Shown in pieces: positions 34,601 through 40,532 of a stretch of 49,588 nt of DNA. Below the pieces are notes generated by a model. That model was not told the origin of the DNA and made no database searches. It was given only the letters and a program-made list of their open reading frames with translations. The DNA is from a virus, in the IMG/VR virus record IMGVR_UViG_3300038688_000001, positions 1 to 49,588 of that record; one strand, written 5' to 3'. A program made the translations under genes and the position numbers. Numbering within the stretch: the stretch's first letter is position 1; the number at the start of each line of letters is the position of its first letter.

Positions 34601-34775
34601 CGGGACCACCTCCTGGTCGTGTGATGTAACGGGGCTGTCCAGGGGGGCGAACGATGTTTATGTCGGGTGCTACGATGCAGCCGATAATTATGGCCTCGGT
34701 CTGGTAAAAATTAATTCCGGCTTTGCGCAGCGCTATAACGGAGGCAGCGGGGGCCGGGGAATATCTCGGCATTAA
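31596..34775 (+). CDS. Very large exported multidomain adhesin or fibre-like protein, 1059 aa
   Basis: GTG start, then signal peptide (KRLSVLLSIVFLYGVATAA). The first domain (residues about 30-260) looks like a beta-sandwich with Cys residues (GGASCFGGTQPWHMYGD). An Ig-like domain follows near residues 345-430 (PTVTGFTIPSTSDSLTVSVS), then a Cys-rich linker (CVEDAGLCTTEGDC), a second beta-sandwich with DFDDETYAGWYDD, and C-terminal Ig-like domains with paired Cys. It resembles secreted adhesins or polysaccharide-binding proteins. Disulfides would fit a periplasmic or surface location. No catalytic residues are recognisable. Confidence 0.6.
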   Translation: MIKRLSVLLSIVFLYGVATAAPIITNVTGTTTRTITGSALMNQNTAGWQVTQSQGSFEGASVESDGYTCIYGPCNLVTGEKLMGNKSLQQKSTSGGGASCFGGTQPWHMYGDVYKTSTGNDVYWRFYVKYTSSMSDYFSKVSYFKIGYMFDGTQYWDYAGPSGSPPTQINLKPYAISHYHNLPVALEFDEYHCFEGRATKSGGTSTVTMWIDGVFVATDSESSGDPDNPGIFIFPFTNSCVTSSVTTQGTSYVDGFAIGSQRINPAATIVLANGSNYSTATKVLQHPTTLSDTSISFTYSESGYAPETGATVASMSGTARYVFVIDNRGQISAAFPLSGGGEDTTDPTVTGFTIPSTSDSLTVSVSTFTASDNVGVTGYLLTESATTPSPSNPGWQGTAQTSYTFASEGSKTLYAWAIDAAGNISSSLNDSVTITLPTPDTCVEDAGLCTTEGDCTTNWPAYNWCSETSTCQVAACGTPILVEDFDDETYAGWYDDTTHSDSVAGGVSGNRLEWQWQAGDLRPHNNLDYAMRYKFTNPTDEMHIQFYVNFDSAWIGSGVEFHPHMFLISTQYDSDYQGPNASSKQLYIEFVSDVSSPYRVRPVFGFQDAYNVSKAITYNSGGTTTPTIGETLTESGGDAIGILADYTIASGSFAGGDAAGVFYVRMPYNVESGSWTDGVQIDGTASGSNLATINGTTDGMTSAGIDLSSITEARSTFKCNQGTVTPTPTFSECYSLGAGHWYSAALYKNSDYEITKGVDHKVDAYIKMNTIAGGVGQADGIFKMWIDDNLVFDYSNLIIITDAYSDMKWEHFILGPYIGNPPGGSPITQTMWVDELQVNDTAQAPVEDTPVMTAATVDGTDVSITTDVNTAWAGYDDNDCQITCSVAGTVNLSSATGSGTDWSLTGDTSIGYGDTCTMDCTLGADDIETTPGGTDMDSIADFGVQVLTEDTSTPSVTPPSEVINLGADFVTITGTCSDDQLVSGAKWGANVQPDATTGTACTGTTSWSCDVTGLSRGANDVYVGCYDAADNYGLGLVKINSGFAQRYNGGSGGRGISRH

Positions 34776-34784
34776 GGAGAGACC

Positions 34785-35207
34785 ATGAAACGATTTTTCA
34801 TCGCAATACTGTCCATCGCGTTGTTTTCTGGTGCGGCTACCGCCGACATCAATTGGATTACGACCAACCAAATCACCGTCCACTGGGATGCCGTGACAAC
34901 CCTGGAAAATGGTGATGCGTTGCCGGCAGGTGACGTGATCCGATATCTGGTTTACGCGGTCGAATACCCGGACGGTGACCGGAGCGCCCCGGTTGTGATT
35001 AACGATGTGGACACCACCGATGCGGTAATTACATTATCATCGGAAGGCAAGTATATATGGGGGGTGCGGCCCGTCCGGTTCATCGAAGGCGAGTTGGTTT
35101 CTCAGGGCGGAATATCATGGTCGGATGATACGACCAAAACACAGGACGGCGGGCAGATAGGCATTCAACATTACATCGCGCCAATGTCTGTTGGCGGATT
35201 GCGATAG
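34785..35207 (+). CDS. Exported fibronectin-type-III-like protein, 140 aa
   Basis: Signal peptide (KRFFIAILSIALFSGAATAD), then one beta-sandwich with features of an FN3 module (ITVHWDAVTTLENGD, YLVYAVEYPDGDRS, YIWGVRPVRFI). It is the last of the seven consecutive exported proteins and stops just before the lysis genes. Confidence 0.6.
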   Translation: MKRFFIAILSIALFSGAATADINWITTNQITVHWDAVTTLENGDALPAGDVIRYLVYAVEYPDGDRSAPVVINDVDTTDAVITLSSEGKYIWGVRPVRFIEGELVSQGGISWSDDTTKTQDGGQIGIQHYIAPMSVGGLR

Positions 35208-35215
35208 GGGGCAAG

Positions 35216-35488
35216 GTGAGCAACGGACTAAGCATCGAGGTCAAAACCCAGGAGGATGCCATAGAGCTGGCCCGCAAATATCCGCAGGAGGCTCTTGGAT
35301 ATACCATGTTTAACTTGGTACAGCTCAAGAAGAGATGCGATTGCCAACAGGCGGCTTGCGATAACCGGTATGTGTTGAGACAGTGGATCAAAGAGCGGAA
35401 ATATTTGGTTGCAGGTATTTTTATTGGGGTGTCCATCGTCCAGGGAGGGGCCATTTTAGGCGTAGCAAAGTTGCTATCATTTTTATGA
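35216..35488 (+). CDS. Membrane protein, possible holin, 90 aa
   Basis: GTG start. A soluble N-terminal half (EVKTQEDAIELARKYPQ) with CDCQ and a Cys, then one C-terminal membrane segment (YLVAGIFIGVSIVQGGAILGVA). Placed just before the endolysin, this layout fits a class III or hemolysin XhlA-type holin accessory. Its exact role is not certain. Confidence 0.55.
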   Translation: MSNGLSIEVKTQEDAIELARKYPQEALGYTMFNLVQLKKRCDCQQAACDNRYVLRQWIKERKYLVAGIFIGVSIVQGGAILGVAKLLSFL

Positions 35489-35497
35489 AAGGTCGTT

Positions 35498-35833
35498 ATG
35501 GATATTAAGCCAGGAGCAGACATCAGGGGCCTTCGAAATGTAATGCGGTATCCACTAAGCGTTGCGGAGAGAATATGGGAAGAGAACGGACGTAGCGAGG
35601 GGATCACAATAACATGCGGCCTAAACGGGGTTCACTCGGCAGGATCTCTTCACCCATGCGGACTGGCAGTTGATCTTAGGACAAGGTATTTCACATCGGA
35701 GATCGCAAGTGACGTGGCTCGCAGACTGCGCAGCACACTAAAGGTGGTTGACACAAACTATGGGGTCAAGTTAGAATCAGACCATATACACGTACAGTGG
35801 CGACCACCCAAACACCTGGAGCACCACTATTAA
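35498..35833 (+). CDS. Endolysin, M15-type peptidase
   Basis: A 111-residue protein with HPCGLAVDL (His 52, Asp 59) and ESDHIHV (Glu 93, His 96, His 98), the metal-binding set of M15/VanY-type D,D- or L,D-peptidases. It would cleave peptide bonds in the host cell wall. There is no signal peptide, so it relies on a holin for release. The stop overlaps the next start (TAATG). Confidence 0.8.
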   Translation: MDIKPGADIRGLRNVMRYPLSVAERIWEENGRSEGITITCGLNGVHSAGSLHPCGLAVDLRTRYFTSEIASDVARRLRSTLKVVDTNYGVKLESDHIHVQWRPPKHLEHHY

Positions 35834-36027
35834 TGAAGGCCCTTGTTATGAAATGCGATAATTGCGGATGCGAAACCAACAGTATTTTTATAACTGGCGG
35901 GAACCCTAACAGGTTGTGTCCAAAATGCAAACAAAAAATGAGAAAGTCCCAGAAGAATGGGAACGCAAGCCAATCGGATGCTATAGTGAAGAGCACTGGA
36001 AGGAATGCAGGCGCAATGGGCGTGTAG
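35833..36027 (+). CDS. Zinc-ribbon miniprotein, 64 aa
   Basis: Starts one base into the endolysin stop. CDNCGC and CPKC could hold one zinc, followed by a basic Lys/Asn/Ser tail. Its last 100 bases overlap the next frame by an unusually large amount, so one of the two may be longer or shorter than written. Confidence 0.5.
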   Translation: MKALVMKCDNCGCETNSIFITGGNPNRLCPKCKQKMRKSQKNGNASQSDAIVKSTGRNAGAMGV

Positions 36028-36149
36028 ACTCAAACGGCCGGTGCAGCCATCCGAGCGACGATGTTAATAGCGAGGATGGTATTCCCATCTGCCCTCACAA
36101 GCCAAACGCCATCTCTATAAAAAATTACAACCAAAGGAAAGAAAAATGA
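35925..36149 (+). CDS. Hypothetical Cys-containing protein, 74 aa
   Basis: Starts inside the previous gene in another frame (MQTKNEKVPEEWERKPIGC), with CYSEEHWKEC, RCSHPSDD and ICPHKPN, so it may also bind zinc. It ends with TGA overlapping the holin-like gene. Its start is uncertain because there is no clear ribosome site. Confidence 0.5.
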   Translation: MQTKNEKVPEEWERKPIGCYSEEHWKECRRNGRVDSNGRCSHPSDDVNSEDGIPICPHKPNAISIKNYNQRKEK

Positions 36150-36334
36150 TTGACCAGATTCTAACAGACCAAACAGTCCAGTCTATTGCGTTGATTGCCG
36201 CCTCCATTGCCGGCGTCGTGGTAGATGCAGTATTGGGATCGATCAAGAACTCCAAGATTAAGTACAAGGGGGTTGTTTTGCGGGTACTTTCCGCTATCGG
36301 ATCATCCTTGGCTCAAAAACTGAAAGACAGGTAA
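36146..36334 (+). CDS. Holin-like membrane protein, 62 aa
   Basis: Starts after AAAGGAAAG. One hydrophobic segment (QSIALIAASIAGVVVDAVLG) and an amphipathic, basic C-terminal part (KIKYKGVVLRVLSAIGSSLAQK). This matches a small holin-like or pinholin-like protein. Its place in the lysis region supports the role. Confidence 0.55.
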   Translation: MIDQILTDQTVQSIALIAASIAGVVVDAVLGSIKNSKIKYKGVVLRVLSAIGSSLAQKLKDR

Positions 36335-36341
36335 TAATATT

Positions 36342-36785
36342 ATGAAAACACTGATTATGTGGTCAATGTTAATCGCTGGTATTTTTTTAATCGGCACTTT
36401 GAACGGATGCCAATCAGTTACGGGCGCCATATACGGACCCGGCATGACGCCAGACCAACTCAGAGACGCAGTGTATGAGGATGCATATGCAATCGGATCG
36501 ATCAGGGCGTCAGGGGCCTCTAAGGATCAGATCGACAAGTATTTAATAGAGGCGGAGATGGTAATGGGCATCGACGACCCGCGCAGCTATTTTACTGTTC
36601 AGTTCCTTAAAGCCCTGAAAAACGGAGATCAGAAAAACGCATTTATTTTCTATACCGCCCGGCGCCTATATGATCGCACAGGAGCGACACTTTTAAGCGA
36701 TGGAATGATAAACACAGATGCGCTTGACATGGATCTTTTCCATCACGCCGTTGACGCATACATCGCTGGTCTAAAGGGTCAATAG
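36342..36785 (+). CDS. Lipoprotein in the lysis region, 147 aa
   Basis: Signal and lipobox (LIMWSMLIAGIFLIGTLNGC), so the mature protein begins at Cys 23 and is anchored to a membrane. The mature part is helical (TPDQLRDAVYEDAYAIGSIRA). It may be an outer-membrane lipoprotein such as a spanin partner, but the length is greater than usual for an o-spanin. Confidence 0.6.
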   Translation: MKTLIMWSMLIAGIFLIGTLNGCQSVTGAIYGPGMTPDQLRDAVYEDAYAIGSIRASGASKDQIDKYLIEAEMVMGIDDPRSYFTVQFLKALKNGDQKNAFIFYTARRLYDRTGATLLSDGMINTDALDMDLFHHAVDAYIAGLKGQ

Positions 36786-36806
36786 ACCCCGCAAGCCTGT
36801 ACTGGT

Positions 36807-36911
36807 TCACTTTGAATCAATTAATTTTACAATGTCCTCAAGATCCCAAATAGGATCCAGTTGACATAGGATTGCGCAAAGCATATACTTTGCGTGTGTC
36901 TAGTTTCCCAT
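36807..36911 (-). pseudogene. Small reading frame interrupted by TAG
   Basis: From the ATG at 36911 the frame reads Met-Gly-Asn, then a TAG at 36902-36900, then 30 protein-like codons (HAKYMLCAILCQLDPIWDL and onward) to a TGA at 36807. The ATG at 36884 would give a 25-residue product. The LCQLDPIWDLEDIVKLID stretch looks like a real protein end. It may be a decayed gene at the end of the leftward transcript. Confidence 0.35.
36861..36889 (+). promoter_or_regulatory. Strong sigma-70-like promoter pointing rightward, with a dyad
   Basis: TTGACA (36861-36866), 17 bases, TATACT (36884-36889). A perfect dyad, CGCAAAG (36875-36881) and CTTTGCG (36888-36894), overlaps the -10 box, as an operator might. 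A transcript from here would be antisense to the tRNA and the leftward genes. It may also be a chance match inside the short reading frame. Confidence 0.4.
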
Positions 36912-36950
36912 GCTGCCCCAGGATCTTCCTTTTTTATATTGGGGCAAATA

Positions 36951-37044
36951 TGGTGGCGGGGATTGGATTCGGACCCACGGACGGTGCTGCAACACCGCCA
37001 ACCGATTATAAGTCGGCCGCTTTAATCCACTCAGCCACCCCGCC
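36951..37044 (-). tRNA. tRNA with long variable arm and apparent UAU anticodon
   Basis: The RNA reads from 37044 to 36951, with CCA encoded. The acceptor stem is perfect (GGCGGGG with CCCCGCC), discriminator A. The D arm is GCT/AGC. The anticodon stem GCCGA/TCGGT closes a 7-base loop CTTATAA, so positions 34-36 read UAU (codon AUA, Ile). The variable arm is a 7-pair stem with a 6-base loop, as in Ser, Leu or Tyr tRNAs. The T stem has one mismatch (G-A) and a TCCGAAT loop. A long variable arm with an Ile-type anticodon is odd. Confidence 0.85.
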
Positions 37045-37076
37045 AAAATGATTTAGCGGAGATTGATCTTAGCCCA

Positions 37077-37463
37077 TCAATCTCCGCTTTCATTTTTAAA
37101 CTCACCCATTAAATCCCGAAAGGCATCAAACCATCTTGATATAACATCATCGGGCCAACTTGGGTCAAACGCTGGAAATTTTGACAGTAGCAACTTTTGC
37201 CATCCGATCTTTTCAACATGAGCATCGTTACGAGCCTTATCGTATTCGGGCGGTATCGTTTTTAACGCCGTAATGTCCATCCCTGATTTGCGAATACATT
37301 TCGATCTTCCGACAGCATGTTCCTTTACCAGCCGCCTCGCATCTTCCAGCTTTGGTGTGGGCTGCAAATAGCTCGGAACTTCCAGATTTTGTTTTAATCT
37401 TTTTTCAAAATCCCTGGCCTCATTACCCCTCAAAACCGGCGTTGGCTCAATGGGGCGTGCCAT
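37077..37463 (-). CDS. Hypothetical protein, 128 aa
   Basis: Begins MARPIEPTPVLRGNEARDFEKRL after a strong AGGAGGTGG site. An in-frame ATG at 37529, also with a good GAGGAGT site, could add 22 residues. The opening Met-Ala-Arg-Pro-Ile with PTPVL is often seen in small host-type proteins such as antitoxins. The rest is a helical, charged protein with one Cys. No catalytic motif visible. Confidence 0.6.
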   Translation of the reverse strand: MARPIEPTPVLRGNEARDFEKRLKQNLEVPSYLQPTPKLEDARRLVKEHAVGRSKCIRKSGMDITALKTIPPEYDKARNDAHVEKIGWQKLLLSKFPAFDPSWPDDVISRWFDAFRDLMGEFKNESGD

Positions 37464-37600
37464 AGTACCACCTCCTGTTTTTTTGGTAACCGTCCTAAAT
37501 ATAAGGTCAAACAACTTTTTTCTTGCCATTTTCTTACTCCTCAGTAAACCCCAGGCAAGCCGTTTCCACAAATATAGGGTTAGATGCCACCCTCCACCAT

Positions 37601-37654
37601 TCCTAACATTTTAGTCAACGCGGACGCTTCGTGACGGTTACGCCAGCGTTATGT
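37601..37654 (-). repeat. attC-like site at the end of the 37649 gene
   Basis: On the minus strand the gene stop lies inside ACATAACGCTGGCG, then a partial inverted arm (AACGCTGGCG with the complement of CGTCCGCGTT), ending in GTTAGGA. This matches the layout of an integron attC site: a core YAAC at the gene end and a matching GTTRRRY about 50 bases on. Confidence 0.45.
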
Positions 37655-37924
37655 GTCTTTAAGTGCTTCGTCTATCGCTTCGTTAAAGCCGCAACCACCA
37701 TTGTAATATTTAACCTCGAAATCAATCGTTCCATCTTCGTTTTTAGTTGAATTGAATATGTCGCAATCTGGTTCAATATCCGTTTTCTCTACTGTGTAAA
37801 TCATCCCGTCAATTTCTACAGCATCGTAATAATAGTCGTAAATATCATCAGCTTTAGGGTCAAATTCTGCTAATGTTTTTCCGGTAGGGGTTAACTTACC
37901 TTTGTAATACACTGTTTCGCTCAT
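37649..37924 (-). CDS. Acidic hypothetical protein on a cassette-like unit, 91 aa
   Basis: Starts after GAAGGTGATTT and reads MSETVYYKGKLTPTGKTLAEFD. It is very acidic (DPKADDIYDYYYDAVEIDG) with two Cys. Its stop codon is part of the ACATAAC core, and GTTATGT lies just before its ribosome site, so the gene is framed exactly like a single-gene integron cassette. No family recognised. Confidence 0.6.
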   Translation of the reverse strand: MSETVYYKGKLTPTGKTLAEFDPKADDIYDYYYDAVEIDGMIYTVEKTDIEPDCDIFNSTKNEDGTIDFEVKYYNGGCGFNEAIDEALKDT

Positions 37925-37948
37925 AAATCACCTTCTTAATTAATAATC

Positions 37949-38040
37949 ACATAACAAAGCATTGCACGGGACAAGCCCGTGAATAGAGTCTTTGGGCTGC
38001 TACCTTCGTTCCTCTGTCGCTCCACTTTGCATTTCAAAAC
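37949..38040 (-). repeat. attC-like site between the barrel gene and the 37649 gene
   Basis: Ends in GTTATGT (37955-37949), preceded by GCAATGCTTT and a perfect hairpin CACGGG/CCCGTG. The central motif GAGGAACGAA with TGGAGC before it also occurs in the site at 40446-40532. The opposite core is degenerate, since the preceding gene ends with TGA instead of a YAAC-type stop. Confidence 0.45.
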
Positions 38041-38783
38041 GCACCCGATAACATAAATCCAGTCCTAAAGCCTCCACGGTCCAGTTCTTTCTTGACCTGC
38101 CAGTACCCGCCTGTCGGGTTCTCGCATGGTTTGATTTCAGCGGTAACTCCAATCGATCCGAACGCATAGGCGGTATTTAAAGCTATAGACCAATTGCAAA
38201 GATTGAGTGGATCAACGCCGATATTGTGGTACCAGTTGGCGCCTATCTCACCCATGAGGATGATGTCATCCGTTTCCAGTGTTTTGATGGGCCAATCATA
38301 TGGGTTGAAAGTTTTGCTCCCCATATCTCTGGCCTTTTCCCCCAAATTGTCCATCATGATATAGTTGATGGCCTCGCGGGAACTGGTTCCATTTGTTGTT
38401 ATGGATGGGAAGCCAGCGCCTATATCCCCATAAATCGACAGTCCTTTTACGACGTTCCTTTCCAGGCCAACTTTCACATATGGAGTTGTTATACCGCCCG
38501 CGTTTTGACCGCCCCATGTAAACCCCACGTTCTCTTGCCCTACAGTCAATGCCGCCCCGGTCCTGATATGCTTCCATCTCACAGAGAGATCATACCCCTG
38601 AGTAAGATGCTCATCAGACGGGAAATTGGCCCGGGCCATTAAACTCATCTCAACGGTATCGTCCGGCTTCGTGTCGTACTCAGACAGGGATCCATATGCA
38701 ACCCTGTCGAAAACACCAGCACTTGCTTCGATGGAAAACAGGGAAATCATAACTACGACAGCCATAATGGCGTATGTTTTCAT
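38034..38783 (-). CDS. Putative outer-membrane beta-barrel protein, 249 aa
   Basis: A signal peptide (KTYAIMAVVVMISLFSIEASA) is followed by alternating strands (YDLSVRWKHIRTGAALTVGQ, TTPYVKVGLERNVVKGLSIYG) and ends GGFRTGFMLSGAF, with a terminal Phe as in the sorting signal of outer membrane barrels. Two Cys lie near the C-terminal end. A phage-encoded barrel could change the host surface, for instance to block superinfection. It stands in a cluster of envelope proteins. Confidence 0.65.
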   Translation of the reverse strand: MKTYAIMAVVVMISLFSIEASAGVFDRVAYGSLSEYDTKPDDTVEMSLMARANFPSDEHLTQGYDLSVRWKHIRTGAALTVGQENVGFTWGGQNAGGITTPYVKVGLERNVVKGLSIYGDIGAGFPSITTNGTSSREAINYIMMDNLGEKARDMGSKTFNPYDWPIKTLETDDIILMGEIGANWYHNIGVDPLNLCNWSIALNTAYAFGSIGVTAEIKPCENPTGGYWQVKKELDRGGFRTGFMLSGAF

Positions 38784-38792
38784 GGGTACCTC

Positions 38793-39164
38793 CTATTCTT
38801 GTTTTTCCATTAAAGATTTCAACGCCTCTTGCCGGTTGAGAAGCTTCTGGAGATGTTGGCTTTCAGGGGTTTTGCTGATCTTAATCAAGTAGCCCTTGCG
38901 AGTTGATTGCCACTCTCTGAACACCGGCATCTTTTTAAACTCGGCGTTAGCTGCGGACGTATACGCCTTTTGCGCCTCAAGGTACTCTTTGAAAACATCC
39001 GTTGCCTGGACAGCCTCCTTGGCCGATGTGATTTCTGCGGATAGGGTGCTAAGCTCCGTCTGTGCCATGCCGGTTATCGTTTGGTCACTCTTTACCTCTG
39101 CTGATTTTACGCATGATACGCAGAGCATGATTGCCAGAATTGCAATTGCTGTTACGAATTTCAT
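38793..39164 (-). CDS. Small lipoprotein with coiled coil, 123 aa
   Basis: The ATG at 39164 has AAGGAGAT before it. The export segment MKFVTAIAILAIMLCVSC ends with a lipobox-like VSC. The mature part is a long charged helix (ELSTLSAEITSAKEAVQATDV and SQHLQKLLNRQEALKSLMEKQ), resembling small outer-membrane lipoproteins with a coiled coil. It could interact with the neighbouring barrel. Confidence 0.6.
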   Translation of the reverse strand: MKFVTAIAILAIMLCVSCVKSAEVKSDQTITGMAQTELSTLSAEITSAKEAVQATDVFKEYLEAQKAYTSAANAEFKKMPVFREWQSTRKGYLIKISKTPESQHLQKLLNRQEALKSLMEKQE

Positions 39165-39174
39165 TTTATCTCCT

Positions 39175-39483
39175 TTATTCTGCGCAAATACCATGTTCCT
39201 TTGCGCGATTTAATAGTTGCCTTTGATTCTGGAAGTATTCTTCTTGTTTCTTGGCCTCATTTGCGAGGCATTCAAAATAATCATAAGAACCTATCGACCC
39301 GCTATACCAACAGGCGCAATTATCGCATACAGCATTTGTTACGCCAGAGTTGTCCGGCTCTGCCATATTTAATATGGATTCCCAAGAATCAATAACCGCT
39401 GATTTTTTTACGCATTCTTTGTCGGACGCCGAACAAGTGACGGCCATTGCCAAAATCATTGCTATAAAAAACAGTTTCTTCAT
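39175..39483 (-). CDS. Exported Cys-rich protein, 102 aa
   Basis: Starts after GGGAGGCG. Signal peptide (KKLFFIAMILAMAVTCSAS), then a mature part with six Cys (CVKK, CDNCACW, CLAN, and a terminal CAE), pointing to disulfides in the periplasm. No family recognised. Confidence 0.6.
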   Translation of the reverse strand: MKKLFFIAMILAMAVTCSASDKECVKKSAVIDSWESILNMAEPDNSGVTNAVCDNCACWYSGSIGSYDYFECLANEAKKQEEYFQNQRQLLNRAKEHGICAE

Positions 39484-39492
39484 GACGCCTCC

Positions 39493-39630
39493 CTAAATAT
39501 GTTTAATTTTGCCAATAGTAAGAATCGCCCCCAAAATAAACGCCGCTATTGACACAACCACGGCTATCAAAAACCCGAACGCGAGATCCCTCATAAACGA
39601 TTTGAAACCGTGCCACCGTGATCTATACAT
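39493..39630 (-). CDS. Single-pass membrane miniprotein, 45 aa
   Basis: Reads MYRSRWHGFKSFMRDL and then one membrane helix (AFGFLIAVVVSIAAFILGAI), ending KIKHI and TAG directly before the ribosome site of the next gene. The N-terminal positive charges suggest that this end stays in the cytoplasm. Confidence 0.55.
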   Translation of the reverse strand: MYRSRWHGFKSFMRDLAFGFLIAVVVSIAAFILGAILTIGKIKHI

Positions 39631-39701
39631 AACCTATGTCCTTATTTTGTCCACTATGGACTGCTTTTTGGGGGAAAACTCAGTTTTTAATATTGCCCAT
39701 C

Positions 39702-39998
39702 TTACCGCCTCCCGTATCTTTGGATTAAAATAGAGTCGAGCTTTTTTAACAGGTCCAACTGGCACCCGAACAAAGCTTCCCATGTACGCTCACCGTCATG
39801 CAAAGAAATACCATACCCATGATTTTGATGATGAGCTGGGCAAACGGGCAACCGCGGAGCGTCCTTGCGCTTCTTACTGGTAGATAGCTTTCTGACGTGG
39901 TGTATGCAGGGAGGCGACCCGCAAACGATGCAGCCGATCCTTGCGATCTCGTCGTTGGTGTATTTGAACTGCTCTAATCCGTATGGGTATTCTGGCAT
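39702..39998 (-). CDS. Ref-like HNH nuclease, 98 aa
   Basis: Has the pattern of the Ref family (RecA-dependent nuclease of phage P1 and relatives): CIVCG, then HHVRKLS, DAPRLPVCPAHH and HGYGISLHDGERTWEALFG. The Cys and His residues would bind zinc and the HHV-type His is catalytic. It would enhance recombination. It is the first gene after the attC-like half-site and 43-bp repeat at 40012. Confidence 0.75.
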   Translation of the reverse strand: MPEYPYGLEQFKYTNDEIARIGCIVCGSPPCIHHVRKLSTSKKRKDAPRLPVCPAHHQNHGYGISLHDGERTWEALFGCQLDLLKKLDSILIQRYGRR

Positions 39999-40011
39999 TT
40001 TTTATATTTCC

Positions 40012-40054
40012 TGTCCCCGGCGTGTTGTGTTCCGTCCAGATAACGCCTTGTTAT
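40012..40054 (-). repeat. 43-bp direct repeat, copy 1 (attC-like half)
   Basis: This 43-bp sequence occurs again, identical, at 41294-41336. On the minus strand each copy starts in the TAA stop of the gene before it (TATAACAAGGCG here, CATAACAAGGCG there). It has the core YAAC and a following L-box-like stretch (GCGTTATCTGGACG), as in the first half of an attC site; here the second half is absent. Confidence 0.85.
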
Positions 40055-40425
40055 ACGTGCTCTTGAATTATGTGGTAAACCTCACGCGCTTCTTCAACGC
40101 TCCGTATGTTGGCCGTGTGATATTTCCAGCCAAGTCTATCGCTCAAGATTTTGTATAACTCCTTTCTCTTCATCTTTCCCGATTGCCAAATAGGATCTAG
40201 CAGTTTATGGATGTGTTGTCTTGCATTCTTAATCTCAGGCGTTGGTATACATCCAAGTGGCTGTGTTCTGTTTTTAGTTTTGTGGTGGCAGCCCACGTAA
40301 TTTCCGCAAGCGTCACACTTCCAAAACGGCAATGATTTTAAATCAGGCCGGCGTGGGTATATTTCGCCACCATCGGTAAGTCTGGCCTCAACTTTCTTTT
40401 CACATCCACAACAACGTATTAGCAT
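40051..40425 (-). CDS. DUF3268-like zinc-finger protein, 124 aa
   Basis: Cys motifs CCGC and CDACGNYVGCH, followed by KNARQHIHKLLDPIWQ and a helical C-terminal part (RKELYKILSDRLGW). This matches the phage zinc-finger family known as DUF3268, of unknown function, often near recombination genes. Its stop is part of the GTATAAC core, so it lies on a cassette-like unit. Confidence 0.7.
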   Translation of the reverse strand: MLIRCCGCEKKVEARLTDGGEIYPRRPDLKSLPFWKCDACGNYVGCHHKTKNRTQPLGCIPTPEIKNARQHIHKLLDPIWQSGKMKRKELYKILSDRLGWKYHTANIRSVEEAREVYHIIQEHV

Positions 40426-40445
40426 TTAACCTCTCCATAAGGCAC

Positions 40446-40532
40446 GTATAACAATTGCTTACACACGGACAGTCTTCCGCGCCGTTCGTTCCTCACTATG
40501 CTCCAGCCTGCCGGTGAAGCAAAGCGTTATAG
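40446..40532 (-). repeat. attC-like site between the methyltransferase-like and DUF3268 genes
   Basis: The best attC match. The outer cores are CTATAAC (40532-40526, containing the stop of the methyltransferase-like gene) and GTTATAC (40452-40446). Inner arms pair GCTTTGCTTCACCGGCAG with the complement of CTGTCCGTGTGTAAGCAATT, with the extra bases expected for an L'' box. The centre holds TGGAGCATAGTGAGGAACGAA, shared in part with the site at 37949. About 87 bases long, inside the normal attC range. Confidence 0.55.
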
